Origin: Candidatus Thorarchaeota archaeon
Lineage (GTDB): Archaea > Asgardarchaeota > Thorarchaeia > Thorarchaeales > Thorarchaeaceae
Length of the DNA: 17,027 nucleotides
NCBI GenBank assembly: GCA_004524595.1
Contig: SDOA01000092.1
Coordinates: 1-17,027 of the forward strand
Direction of reading: 5' to 3'
The notes below the pieces were generated by a model. That model was not told where the DNA came from and made no database searches. It was given only the letters and a program-made list of their open reading frames with translations. This document shows positions 8,112-16,505 of this stretch, piece after piece. Positions within the stretch are counted from its first letter, which is position 1. Each line of letters begins with the position of its first letter. Made by a program: the position numbers and the translations under genes.

Positions 8112-8762
8112 GTGAAATTTTTCATAGACACAGCAAATGTTGAAGCCATTCGCAAGGCTCATGATAGGGGTATGGTCGATGGGGTCACAACAAATCCTTC
8201 CTTAGTAGCGAAAGAAGGTCGAGATTTTCGAATCGTTATAGATGAGATTGCATCATTTGTAGAAGGACCAATTAGCCTTGAAGTAGTTAGTGAAGATGCA
8301 GAAGGGATGCTAAAGGAAGCTCGTGAATTGAATAGTTGGATTGACAATGCGGCCATAAAAATTCCCATGACTTGGGAAGGGCTCAAAGCAGTAAGAGTCT
8401 GTGCAGAAGAAGGTATTCAAACAAACGTCACACTCTGTTTCAGCCCCAATCAGGCCCTTCTTGCGGCAAAAGCAGGGGCTAGTTTTGTATCTCCATTTAT
8501 CGGAAGGCTTGATGATATTGGTCAACCAGGTATGGAGATCATTGAGAGTATCATGCAGATTTATGGTAATTATGGATTTGACACTGAGGTAATTGTAGCT
8601 AGTATCAGACACCCAATCCATGTCTATGAAGCAGCTCTAATTGGAGCAGACATTGCTACAATCCCACCAGATGTCCTTGATAAGATGGTAAACCATCCTC
8701 TCACAGATGTTGGAATCAAAAAATTCCTCGCAGACTGGGAGAAAGCCAAGAAGACAAAATAA
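8112..8762 (+). CDS. tal: Transaldolase, small TalC/FSA-type subfamily
   Basis: Cytosolic class I aldolase-type enzyme that moves a dihydroxyacetone unit between sugar phosphates in the non-oxidative pentose phosphate pathway. The 216-residue length is typical of the compact decameric TalC/FSA group. Seen are MKFFIDTAN (Asp6), VTTNPSL (Asn28), the Schiff-base lysine in IKIPMT (Lys83), [11 protein letters not shown] (105-115), SPFIGRLDD (127-135) and ASIRHP (163-168). Two positions separate true transaldolases from fructose-6-phosphate aldolases: Glu instead of Gln after strand 3 (Glu57 in SLEVVS), and Phe instead of Tyr in SPF (Phe129). Both are the transaldolase form here. The start is GTG, with AGGAG at 8097-8101 ten bases upstream and a TATA-like TTTTAAAT at 8040-8047. 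It converges on the giant surface-protein gene across a hairpin. Confidence 0.95.
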   Translation: MKFFIDTANVEAIRKAHDRGMVDGVTTNPSLVAKEGRDFRIVIDEIASFVEGPISLEVVSEDAEGMLKEARELNSWIDNAAIKIPMTWEGLKAVRVCAEEGIQTNVTLCFSPNQALLAAKAGASFVSPFIGRLDDIGQPGMEIIESIMQIYGNYGFDTEVIVASIRHPIHVYEAALIGADIATIPPDVLDKMVNHPLTDVGIKKFLADWEKAKKTK

Positions 8763-8773
8763 TAAGACAAATC

Positions 8774-8818
8774 AATTTAAACAAAAAAGAGAGGAAGAGG
8801 GGATATACCCCTCATTCC
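8774..8818 (-). terminator. Hairpin plus T-tract terminating the giant surface-protein gene
   Basis: GAGGGG (8797-8802) and CCCCTC (8808-8813) make a perfect GC-rich stem with loop ATATA. GGAA (8793-8796) and TTCC (8815-8818) extend it by four pairs past one bulged base. Read on the minus strand, the hairpin comes four bases after the surface-protein stop codon and is followed within a few bases by TTTTTTGTTT. This fits a terminator for the minus-strand gene. It also lies just past the transaldolase stop and may stop that transcript too, though the T-run on the plus side is weaker. Confidence 0.7.
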
Positions 8819-8822
8819 GTTT

Positions 8823-11800
8823 CTACTTTCTTCGCTTGGTTAGAATACCAAGCAATACAACAACAACGCCAATACCGCCAACCATCATGAGGACCTCGAG
8901 TGATAGACCATCACCAGTTCCAGTAGGCCATGTTGGATTAGTGGAACCAGTTGTTGAAGTGGTACCTGTTGTCGTAATAATAACTTCACCTTCCCCTACG
9001 ATGTATGACTTTACTTCAGACTCATAGGTTCCAGAGGGTGTATTTACTACGACCTTATACCAGATCTGAGTACCCTCAGCATGTGGTTCAATTGTGCCGG
9101 TATAGTGACCGGGATAGACTTGATACATTCCTGATTGTCCATCAAAATTGTAGCCATCAGTGCTGTAGTACAGGTCAACACTCCAGACATCAAGAGATGT
9201 TACGATATCGACATCTACTGCGACTGCATCAGTTTCTGTTGGAACTTCAGGACTAAAACTCAGAGATGAGAAGGTCACAGGATTTCCACCAGAGCCTGTC
9301 GAGCCAGTATTGCTAATGTATCCGACAAAGACGGGATCCTGATAGACAAAATAGCCATCCCACTGTGGGAATCCTATCGAAACATAATACTGTGTCGACG
9401 TGAACTCCCAAGAGGTAGCGGACTGACCATTATCAGATACGTATGCACTTGTGAAAGTGCTATAGGGTGTTGTCTGAGCAGATACATTGTATGCAGTATA
9501 GGGATCGTTCGCCCACTCGTAGGTTACACCACCGATGATCATCTCGGCGAATTTTGAACCTGCTTCACCAATCTCAAATCTATCTGAAACTATAGTTTCT
9601 TCCTGTCCAATCTCTGAATCGGAAACTCGGAATTGCGATGTACTAACATCTGCAAGATAGTTTAGGGCTAGTGATTTTCCTTCAAGGTTATTTGTTCCAC
9701 CGATTAAGTCAACATCCCATTGACCTATAGTGTTGTCCACCTTGAGTGTAGCATAATTGCTTGTTGCACCAAGAGTTGTGTTTAGAACGCCCTGGAAATG
9801 AACTAGAAACGAGATCTCATCGATGGAGACCTTCGTAGGTCGTTCATCAAAAGTCTTCAAGTCCGATCCTGTCACAACTCCTCCGTACCAGTCCCAGTAT
9901 GCATAGGTGTTGAATGGGAAAGTAGTACCATTCACATCATGGAATGTTACGCCCCAACTGACCTCATCCTCAAGATCAAGTAAGAGAGAACCTGAAGTAT
10001 CAGGTACTCCATGTGCGGAACCAGGAGTAACAAAACTTACACTTCCGACAGCGTCAGGAATAAAGTAGTGTGTTAACTCACCATCGCCAGGATGCGTTAA
10101 GTAGGCTTCCATGATTGAGTTGTTGTTTGTGTCTTCCCATAACATTAGTCCTGAATATTCATAGCGGAGATCAATTGATGACCATCCAGATTGTGTATCT
10201 ACACCATAGTGTTGGCCCACTCCAAATGAGAGCCACGTCCAGGTCTGTTCACCTTGGTCAAACCAATCCCAGCCTTGCTCAATGGCCTCTTGAACGATAT
10301 CCTCCCAAGTGACATTTCTAGCCATGTGGGAAATATCCCAGAATCCAGCACGTGGTTTTCCATCATCATTGAAAATCGTTGATTCGATGGTAGTCCACTC
10401 ATCTGAATCTACTGCAGTAAGATCATCAGCATGATACCAGTAGTAGGTGTTCTGCCATTCATATGACCATGTGTATCTCTCAACACCCATCCATGAGTGA
10501 ATATTCATCTCATCACCATAGAGTGTACCGTTCGGATCCCAGTAGATGTTTACCCACATGCGGCTCCATTCTGAGGACCATGTGTTAGTTGATTGATACT
10601 CTGATAGTATATAGTACTGGTCATCTGTTGTTGATACATCGCCATCTAAGTCGAGTGCATTATTGTCAGTCTGAGCCCAAGTCTTGACTCCCCACATTGC
10701 CCATTGGGGATTACCAATAATAATTTGGTCAAAGTTCTTGAATGTTACACTTTGAATTGGTGAAAGTCTATACACATATGCTTGACCAAAAACACTGCCA
10801 ATTTGATGGATATATTCGTTGTGAGCAGTGGCATTATAGAATGATCCTTTGAAGTTGATCTCATAGACATAGTTGTTTCGTTCTGACCACTGGAAGAAAT
10901 ACTTGCCATCTAAAGTGCCATTTGTGAAGAGCATCGCTGAAACACCGCAATGGCCATCCATGTTCTCTTCGATATACTCAGTTCCATTAACAATATAGTG
11001 ATATGATGCAACTCCATACGAGTCACGGACTTCCCAAACATATGCGATAATGATATCTATTATATCAAGTTGCGGATAATAGTCTAGATAATATCGGACA
11101 CCATTAAGGTCATCAATGTAGTATTCAAATGCCTGCTCAAGTTCGTTCCACTCCCAGTATGGATCACAATTATCGGTATATATTAGAGTTCCATCAATAT
11201 CAACCAGATATACTTCAAACAGAGTTCTAGGTTCGCACGAAAATACGGTCCCGTTTCCAAGTTCTACTCTCCAGTTGTATTTATAGAAGTATGTACTGTT
11301 TTCATCACTGTGAACTGTTGGATATAGGTAATCTTTGATTATCATGCCTTCGCTCTTGAAAGACATACCTTCGAATGAACCGTACTCAATCGATCCACCT
11401 ACAATCCTTGGTTGCCAATATGAAGTGCCATTTACTAAAGCATGCCACATCTTCCTTGCATCAAGACTGTAATTTGTTGAATCAATGATTACCCAAAAAC
11501 CAGTATGATTATTGTAATCGTGTGTCTCCCAAGTAGAGGTGTCAGGGTTCCCACCAAGGAAATATGTCATGCTGCCAATTGATATTATCTTCGTTGTTGG
11601 AACTTTACCACCGTAAGAAGTGTCCATGTGAGAGACTCCAGAGGAGTCTGCATTCGCTCCAGGATAGGGCATCTCATATTTGCCATCTTTCGTATACCAT
11701 TGTTCCTGTAAGACAAAGTTGTTTGCTATGAATACAGAAGAACTCTCATAGGTTGCCTCGTATGATTGATAGACATCTGAGACTCGTTGGTATACTTCCT

Positions 11801-14705
11801 CATATAGAATTACATATCCACCGTAGTAGGAATCATAGATGAGGTCATATCTTTCACCATCCAAATCAATGATATAGGTCGTTCCAGTACGAGAATCATA
11901 GTGTAGAACATCTTGGACGAACAAGATATTGGAAGTTCCAACACGCAGATAGTAATCTGCAGGAGTAGCCTCACTAAATTCCAAGAAGTCACACTGTACG
12001 TCATCCGACCATGTCAAACTATCCATGCCTTGATGGATAATTCCTTCAATATCAAACCAGCTGTACCATGCGTTTTCACCATCGTACCAGTACATTGCTT
12101 GCTTTTGAGTAGAGAGGAACCACCCAGAGCCAGATATTGTGACATTATAGATACCTGCTCTGTATTGATTGTTGATGTATATCTTTGTGCCATTCAATAA
12201 TTCGTAATAGTAACCAATGTTATCGTAGAAGAGAATTCGTTCTTCAGTGTACGCAGAGTATGTTGTCATCAAATTCCTGACACGTATTGGATAATTGACA
12301 CCATTCATTGTAATGTATGGTTTTTCTTCGACAACAAGCCAATCAGAAACACCGAGAGAGCTATTGAAGACACCAATCTTTGAGTCAATATCAACATAGA
12401 CTGATTCGCCCATGTAGTCAAAACTATAAATCCAACCAGGTCTCCAAATCGCAATATCATGGAAGCCCTGTTCTGAAGTTGTGTCGATAACCCAAGTATT
12501 GTTTGCGAACTTAAAGTCCCAATAATGGGTAATCTCTCGAACAGAGTCGGTCAAATTGACTAAGAATGAGTAATAGAGGTCTCCACCATTTGTATAGATG
12601 GTGATATCTGATATGTCTGCAAAATGCGTATTGACTTTGGTCAAATCAGACCGAACATCATAATAGTACCAGTCTTGCCAACTGACCCATTCACCATTCT
12701 TCTGATTGAAATAGAGCCAATCCCAATACCATCCTTCGACCCATTGATCACCGTAAGTGTAATAATCGCCATATACCCACTCGGTTTCACCAGTAGTTGT
12801 ATTATATTCATAGTGCCATCCAGTCGTGAGGTAGTATCCCCATTCCCAATGATAGCCATATGTGTAATTATTCAATGCTGTATAGTTGTATGCAGTACAA
12901 GTTACTTTCTTATCAGATCCAATAAAGATCTCGTAATACATGTCTGTATACTCATATGAGGTTTCAGTCCAATAGCTCTCATATGATTTCATCTCGAAGA
13001 TTGCACCATCAATATCAGATGCGAGGTCAGCACCACCCTGAAGACGACCCTGAACTTTGAATGCATCTTCTGCATCGGCAGGGAAGAACCAACCATATAC
13101 AGGGGAACCATCAGGACGAAGTAACTTAGCAATTGTGACAGGAGATTCAACAGCTATTTCCTTTGCATCGTTATACTCCTGCCAAGTCATAAGAGCATCT
13201 CCATCATCACTTGCACTTGCATAATAGTTGAAGCCATCCTGGTCGATAACTCGATCATTAAAGTGAATGACTGTACCCTTTGGAGCTTGTTTAGTGAAAT
13301 GTCCAATGAATTCCACACTAATCACGCCATTAGTTTGATATGTTGTACTTAGCCCTTCATTCAATTCATAAATCTGCACACGTGCATCTTCAACAGGCTC
13401 TTCATAGAAGACCATTACCTGATTCATCTCTCCTTGATAGGTTTCAAAGGGATATGTCCAATAGGTAAAACCATATAGAGTTTCAAATGATGCACTTGTA
13501 AAATTATAGATGTACATGAATTTCATGTTATCTGTGCCTGTCCATGTGACGACTTCATTGGTATGTGTCGTATCATTGTACATGACCGACCTGTACTCAT
13601 AATTACGTACATCATAGTTGTAGTAATATTCATAGTCAACATAATCTCCCCAGATATATTCTGGTACAGAAAATTGAATCGAACTATTATAGACATAGGT
13701 CTGAATCACTGGATCATAAACCCATCCACCTGTCTTGGTCACTAGCTCGTTATGATATCCAGTTCCATTAACTGGTATTTTTACATCACCGCTGAGATCA
13801 ATCCAAAGGATTGCATAAGCTAAATCACCATTACCAGTGATATTGAAACGCATCATAAAGTCAGTTTCACGACTTATACTATAGATGAGGTCACCTGCCA
13901 AGTCCTCTTTTTCTAGCGTGTAACCGCCATAGAATGCCTCAGAAAAGGCTTGGTTTCGTGGAATTCCAATGGCTATCCTATCCATCTCGTATATGCTTGA
14001 CCATCTTGCCTTTACATCATACCAATTGTAATTGGTATCATAGAAATATGTGTTAAGACCATACAAACCTATAGGTGTATCGCCATTGAAGGTTATTCTA
14101 AAAGTAACATAATACATGGTTGCATCTTCAGTTAGTGAGCAACTGGGTTCATTAATAGAGAGATAGGGGGGACCAGATTCGTATCCGATAGAGTAATTAT
14201 AGCTGGATGAATAAACACTCCAGGTAATAGGTGTATAATTGTACATATAGATACTAAAATCTGCAGAGAAATCCGAATCAGGACTTACAAACCAACCGTG
14301 AATATCAACGCTCTGAAGACTTGCTCCTCGTAAGATGTTCTTAGGAATATTTACTCGCCAAGTAATCTGTTCATTCAAAGGAATAAACTCTAGTTTATCC
14401 ATTTGACTTCCGTTGTTATAGAAAATCTCATAATTGGCATTTGGTCCAAATAACCAATTATTATTTGACCAAGTCCATGTATCATTATAGCTCCCATTAT
14501 CTGTATACCAGTTCAGATTTGTACCCTGATCTGAAGGAAAGACAGGGTCCATCCGATGAGGATTAGTCAGGTAACTTCCTCCTTCATCATTCTCAATTGA
14601 ACTTGGAGGAATAATTGCGGTATTACCTGCCAGAGAAAAGGAAACTACGAACAATGAAACTATGAACAAGGCAAATGTCTTGTTGAAATATCGCATTGTA
14701 CGCAT
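8823..14705 (-). CDS. Giant secreted, membrane-anchored Trp/Tyr-rich surface protein
   Basis: A 1960-residue extracellular protein of unknown function. The N-terminus (MRTMRYFNKTFALFIVSLFV, then VSFSLAG) is a clear signal peptide. The bulk is polar, very rich in Tyr, Trp, Asn, Asp, Gly and Thr, poor in Lys and nearly free of Cys. It carries about 30 N-x-S/T sequons by my count. A Trp/Tyr-dense patch spans residues about 574-684. Short motifs of the form D/N-G-x-x-Y recur between about residues 800 and 1300, as in degenerate beta-strand repeats. Residues about 1810-1903 look like an Ig-type domain, followed by a Thr/Gly/Ser stalk, one hydrophobic helix (about 1934-1955) and the tail TKRRK. ATG 14705 is chosen for its GGAG nine bases upstream; TTG 14738 and ATG 14720 are also in frame. 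S-layer, adhesin or glycan-binding roles are possible; no enzyme motif is recognised. Confidence 0.9.
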   Translation of the reverse strand: MRTMRYFNKTFALFIVSLFVVSFSLAGNTAIIPPSSIENDEGGSYLTNPHRMDPVFPSDQGTNLNWYTDNGSYNDTWTWSNNNWLFGPNANYEIFYNNGSQMDKLEFIPLNEQITWRVNIPKNILRGASLQSVDIHGWFVSPDSDFSADFSIYMYNYTPITWSVYSSSYNYSIGYESGPPYLSINEPSCSLTEDATMYYVTFRITFNGDTPIGLYGLNTYFYDTNYNWYDVKARWSSIYEMDRIAIGIPRNQAFSEAFYGGYTLEKEDLAGDLIYSISRETDFMMRFNITGNGDLAYAILWIDLSGDVKIPVNGTGYHNELVTKTGGWVYDPVIQTYVYNSSIQFSVPEYIWGDYVDYEYYYNYDVRNYEYRSVMYNDTTHTNEVVTWTGTDNMKFMYIYNFTSASFETLYGFTYWTYPFETYQGEMNQVMVFYEEPVEDARVQIYELNEGLSTTYQTNGVISVEFIGHFTKQAPKGTVIHFNDRVIDQDGFNYYASASDDGDALMTWQEYNDAKEIAVESPVTIAKLLRPDGSPVYGWFFPADAEDAFKVQGRLQGGADLASDIDGAIFEMKSYESYWTETSYEYTDMYYEIFIGSDKKVTCTAYNYTALNNYTYGYHWEWGYYLTTGWHYEYNTTTGETEWVYGDYYTYGDQWVEGWYWDWLYFNQKNGEWVSWQDWYYYDVRSDLTKVNTHFADISDITIYTNGGDLYYSFLVNLTDSVREITHYWDFKFANNTWVIDTTSEQGFHDIAIWRPGWIYSFDYMGESVYVDIDSKIGVFNSSLGVSDWLVVEEKPYITMNGVNYPIRVRNLMTTYSAYTEERILFYDNIGYYYELLNGTKIYINNQYRAGIYNVTISGSGWFLSTQKQAMYWYDGENAWYSWFDIEGIIHQGMDSLTWSDDVQCDFLEFSEATPADYYLRVGTSNILFVQDVLHYDSRTGTTYIIDLDGERYDLIYDSYYGGYVILYEEVYQRVSDVYQSYEATYESSSVFIANNFVLQEQWYTKDGKYEMPYPGANADSSGVSHMDTSYGGKVPTTKIISIGSMTYFLGGNPDTSTWETHDYNNHTGFWVIIDSTNYSLDARKMWHALVNGTSYWQPRIVGGSIEYGSFEGMSFKSEGMIIKDYLYPTVHSDENSTYFYKYNWRVELGNGTVFSCEPRTLFEVYLVDIDGTLIYTDNCDPYWEWNELEQAFEYYIDDLNGVRYYLDYYPQLDIIDIIIAYVWEVRDSYGVASYHYIVNGTEYIEENMDGHCGVSAMLFTNGTLDGKYFFQWSERNNYVYEINFKGSFYNATAHNEYIHQIGSVFGQAYVYRLSPIQSVTFKNFDQIIIGNPQWAMWGVKTWAQTDNNALDLDGDVSTTDDQYYILSEYQSTNTWSSEWSRMWVNIYWDPNGTLYGDEMNIHSWMGVERYTWSYEWQNTYYWYHADDLTAVDSDEWTTIESTIFNDDGKPRAGFWDISHMARNVTWEDIVQEAIEQGWDWFDQGEQTWTWLSFGVGQHYGVDTQSGWSSIDLRYEYSGLMLWEDTNNNSIMEAYLTHPGDGELTHYFIPDAVGSVSFVTPGSAHGVPDTSGSLLLDLEDEVSWGVTFHDVNGTTFPFNTYAYWDWYGGVVTGSDLKTFDERPTKVSIDEISFLVHFQGVLNTTLGATSNYATLKVDNTIGQWDVDLIGGTNNLEGKSLALNYLADVSTSQFRVSDSEIGQEETIVSDRFEIGEAGSKFAEMIIGGVTYEWANDPYTAYNVSAQTTPYSTFTSAYVSDNGQSATSWEFTSTQYYVSIGFPQWDGYFVYQDPVFVGYISNTGSTGSGGNPVTFSSLSFSPEVPTETDAVAVDVDIVTSLDVWSVDLYYSTDGYNFDGQSGMYQVYPGHYTGTIEPHAEGTQIWYKVVVNTPSGTYESEVKSYIVGEGEVIITTTGTTSTTGSTNPTWPTGTGDGLSLEVLMMVGGIGVVVVLLGILTKRRK

Positions 14706-14714
14706 CTGAATCAA

Positions 14715-14718
14715 CTCC
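14715..14718 (-). promoter_or_regulatory. Ribosome binding site choosing the start of the giant surface protein
   Basis: GGAG on the minus strand is nine bases before ATG 14705. The upstream in-frame starts at 14738 (TTG) and 14720 (ATG) have no comparable site. Starting at 14705 also gives a more typical signal peptide n-region. Confidence 0.5.
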
Positions 14719-14772
14719 ATCACGCAACCTGAACGCAAAACACAACGCTGAATGTGGTAGCGCTTCAGATGA

Positions 14773-14780
14773 TCTTAAAA
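14773..14780 (-). promoter_or_regulatory. TATA-like box for the giant surface-protein gene
   Basis: TTTTAAGA on the minus strand lies about 70 bases before ATG 14705. Initiation about 25 bases downstream would give a leader of about 45 bases. The region between the two divergent genes (14706-14942) is AT-rich and holds no credible gene. Confidence 0.35.
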
Positions 14781-14870
14781 TGCATTCGGTGGCGTGATTG
14801 AATATTGTCTATCTAGTAGTATTACTTTTACATTTAGTATATTAGGATTTGGTGCATGTAAAAGGAAAAA

Positions 14871-14879
14871 GAAAAATAT
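14871..14879 (+). promoter_or_regulatory. Purine-rich TATA-like element before the amidohydrolase gene
   Basis: GAAAAATAT lies about 65 bases before ATG 14943 and resembles a BRE plus TATA element. A second AT-rich candidate, AATAATTAAT, lies ten bases further on. Either could drive the amidohydrolase-mutL unit. Confidence 0.3.
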
Positions 14880-14942
14880 CGCAATAATTAATGACAAGAA
14901 AGATATGGCTATGTTGTGATAGCATAAAGTGTGGGTACAGAG

Positions 14943-16496
14943 ATGAAGATTGAAGCAGATCTTGTCGTGTTCAATGGGAATATCATCACAATGGATCCTC
15001 AAAAACCACACGCGACAGCACTAGCTGTCAAGAGCTTCAAAGTTCTCGCAATTGGGGACGAAGAAGAGGTCATTGATCTGGTACCAAATGCAGCGAGAGT
15101 CATTGATTTGGGTGGAAAGACAATAATCCCTGGATTTATTGATGCTCATACACATTTGACAAGTGCTGGCATTAAGCAAGCCCATATTCAACTGGATAAT
15201 GCAAATTCAGCCGAGGAAGCTCTTCAAAAAATCCGTGATAATTTGGGAGAATACAAGAAGGGAGACTGGATTTTAGGTTATTCATGGGATGAGAGTCAGT
15301 GGTCTGAAAAACGATATATACTAGGCAAGGATCTTGACGCAATAAGCAAGGATCACCCGATTATGATAACCCGGGTATGTGGCCATCTTGCGACAGTAAA
15401 TTCTACAGCTTTGAAGAAACTAGGCATTTCATTGAACCAAGAGGGTGTTGAGAAAGATAAGAGGGGAAATCCAACAGGCGTCTTGAAAGACATCGATGAG
15501 GTCTGGCAGAAGATTCGACCAAGTGTGGGAAAAGTCCGAGAAGGAGTAATTGCAGGTAATAAGATTGCCAAAGAAAATGGAATAACCACAGTTGTGGATA
15601 ATGCAGCGGCAGGTACTCTAAGACAAGTCAGAGAAATTGAAACTAATTATGGACTATCCACGCGAATGGTTGTGAATATTCCAGTTGAACAGATGAATCA
15701 TATGGTGAATCTGGGATTAACTGCAGGAATGGGAAGTCCAATGCTTAGAATTGGAGGAGTCAAAATTTTTACTGATGGTTCAATTGGTGCCATGACTGCA
15801 GCAGTAAGTAAAGGCTACAAGAAACATCCAAAGAACAAGGGAATGTTTCTAATGTCGAAAGATAAGTATGCAAAAATCATCAGAAAAGCAGTGAATCATA
15901 ACATCCAGACAGTGACCCATGCTATCGGCGACGCGGCTATTGAGATGGTCATCTCAACTTTCGAAGAGTTGAAGGAAAAAAGCATGGTTCGCGACCAGCG
16001 GCACAGAATTGAGCATGCTGAACTAATTAATGAATACCAGATACGGAGAGCTGTTGGCTTGGGATTGATATTATCAATGCAACCCAATTTTGTTGGAAGG
16101 TGGCAGCAAGCAGGAGGTCTCTATGATGAAAGATTCGATGAGGAAACTGTTCGAGGGATGAATATGTTCCGTGTTGCTCTTGATAATGGGGCAAGACTCT
16201 GCTTTGGATCGGATGGCATGCCGTATGGGCCTTTATACGGCATCTGGTCAGCAACAACCCATGCGAATGATAGAGTCCGACTCACTGTAGAAGAGGCTTT
16301 AAGATGCTATACCATGGAGAGCGCATATTCCGTCTTTCAAGAAAATACACTAGGTAGCCTTACAGTAGGAAAAAGAGCTGATTTTGTTGTCTTATCAGAT
16401 GATATACTTAAAATCAATCCAAACGATATCAGAGATGTTGAGGTCGAGATGACCGTCGTTGGAGGAATTGTGGAATACTCTTCACTCAAAGCATAA
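14943..16496 (+). CDS. Amidohydrolase family 3 protein, YtcJ-like metal-dependent hydrolase
   Basis: Predicted metal-dependent hydrolase of 517 residues, acting on an unknown amide or related bond. The composite amidohydrolase fold is complete: an N-terminal beta-sandwich segment (ADLVVFNGNIITMDP), then the HxH metal site in PGFIDAHTHL (His69, His71), GGVKIFTDGS with the candidate bridging Lys274, VTHAIGD (His326), RHRIEHAE (His354, His358), the catalytic-type Asp in CFGSDGMP (Asp424), and a closing segment GKRADFVVLSDD typical of the family. YtcJ relatives are broadly distributed and rarely characterised, so no substrate is proposed. ATG 14943 matches the usual family N-terminus; GTG 14931 in frame would add four residues. 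The stop codon is nine bases before the mutL ATG, so the two are probably co-transcribed. It is divergent from the giant surface-protein gene. Confidence 0.92.
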   Translation: MKIEADLVVFNGNIITMDPQKPHATALAVKSFKVLAIGDEEEVIDLVPNAARVIDLGGKTIIPGFIDAHTHLTSAGIKQAHIQLDNANSAEEALQKIRDNLGEYKKGDWILGYSWDESQWSEKRYILGKDLDAISKDHPIMITRVCGHLATVNSTALKKLGISLNQEGVEKDKRGNPTGVLKDIDEVWQKIRPSVGKVREGVIAGNKIAKENGITTVVDNAAAGTLRQVREIETNYGLSTRMVVNIPVEQMNHMVNLGLTAGMGSPMLRIGGVKIFTDGSIGAMTAAVSKGYKKHPKNKGMFLMSKDKYAKIIRKAVNHNIQTVTHAIGDAAIEMVISTFEELKEKSMVRDQRHRIEHAELINEYQIRRAVGLGLILSMQPNFVGRWQQAGGLYDERFDEETVRGMNMFRVALDNGARLCFGSDGMPYGPLYGIWSATTHANDRVRLTVEEALRCYTMESAYSVFQENTLGSLTVGKRADFVVLSDDILKINPNDIRDVEVEMTVVGGIVEYSSLKA

Positions 16497-16502
16497 GGTG
16501 AT
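16497..16502 (+). promoter_or_regulatory. Ribosome binding site of mutL
   Basis: GGTGAT starts on the base after the amidohydrolase stop codon and three bases separate it from ATG 16506. The tight fit implies translation from the same mRNA as the amidohydrolase. Confidence 0.7.
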
Positions 16503-16505
16503 GAT

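Noticed and set aside
8112..8762. Fructose-6-phosphate aldolase
   Set aside because: The positions that distinguish the two activities are Glu57 and Phe129, as in transaldolase, not Gln and Tyr.
12624..12959. A 111-codon open frame on the plus strand inside the giant gene
   Set aside because: It lies wholly antisense to the Trp/Tyr-rich patch, has an odd Ile/Pro/Val composition expected from reading such codons backwards, and has no ribosome site or known motif.
14775..15011. A 78-codon minus-strand frame between and overlapping the divergent genes
   Set aside because: It overlaps the start of the amidohydrolase, covers the likely promoters, and has no ribosome site or family resemblance.
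16218..16243. Perfect 9-bp inverted repeat (ATGCCGTAT / ATACGGCAT, 8-base loop) inside the amidohydrolase gene
   Set aside because: Roughly one such repeat is expected by chance in 17 kb, it encodes conserved protein sequence (GMPYGPLYGI), and its position suggests no function.
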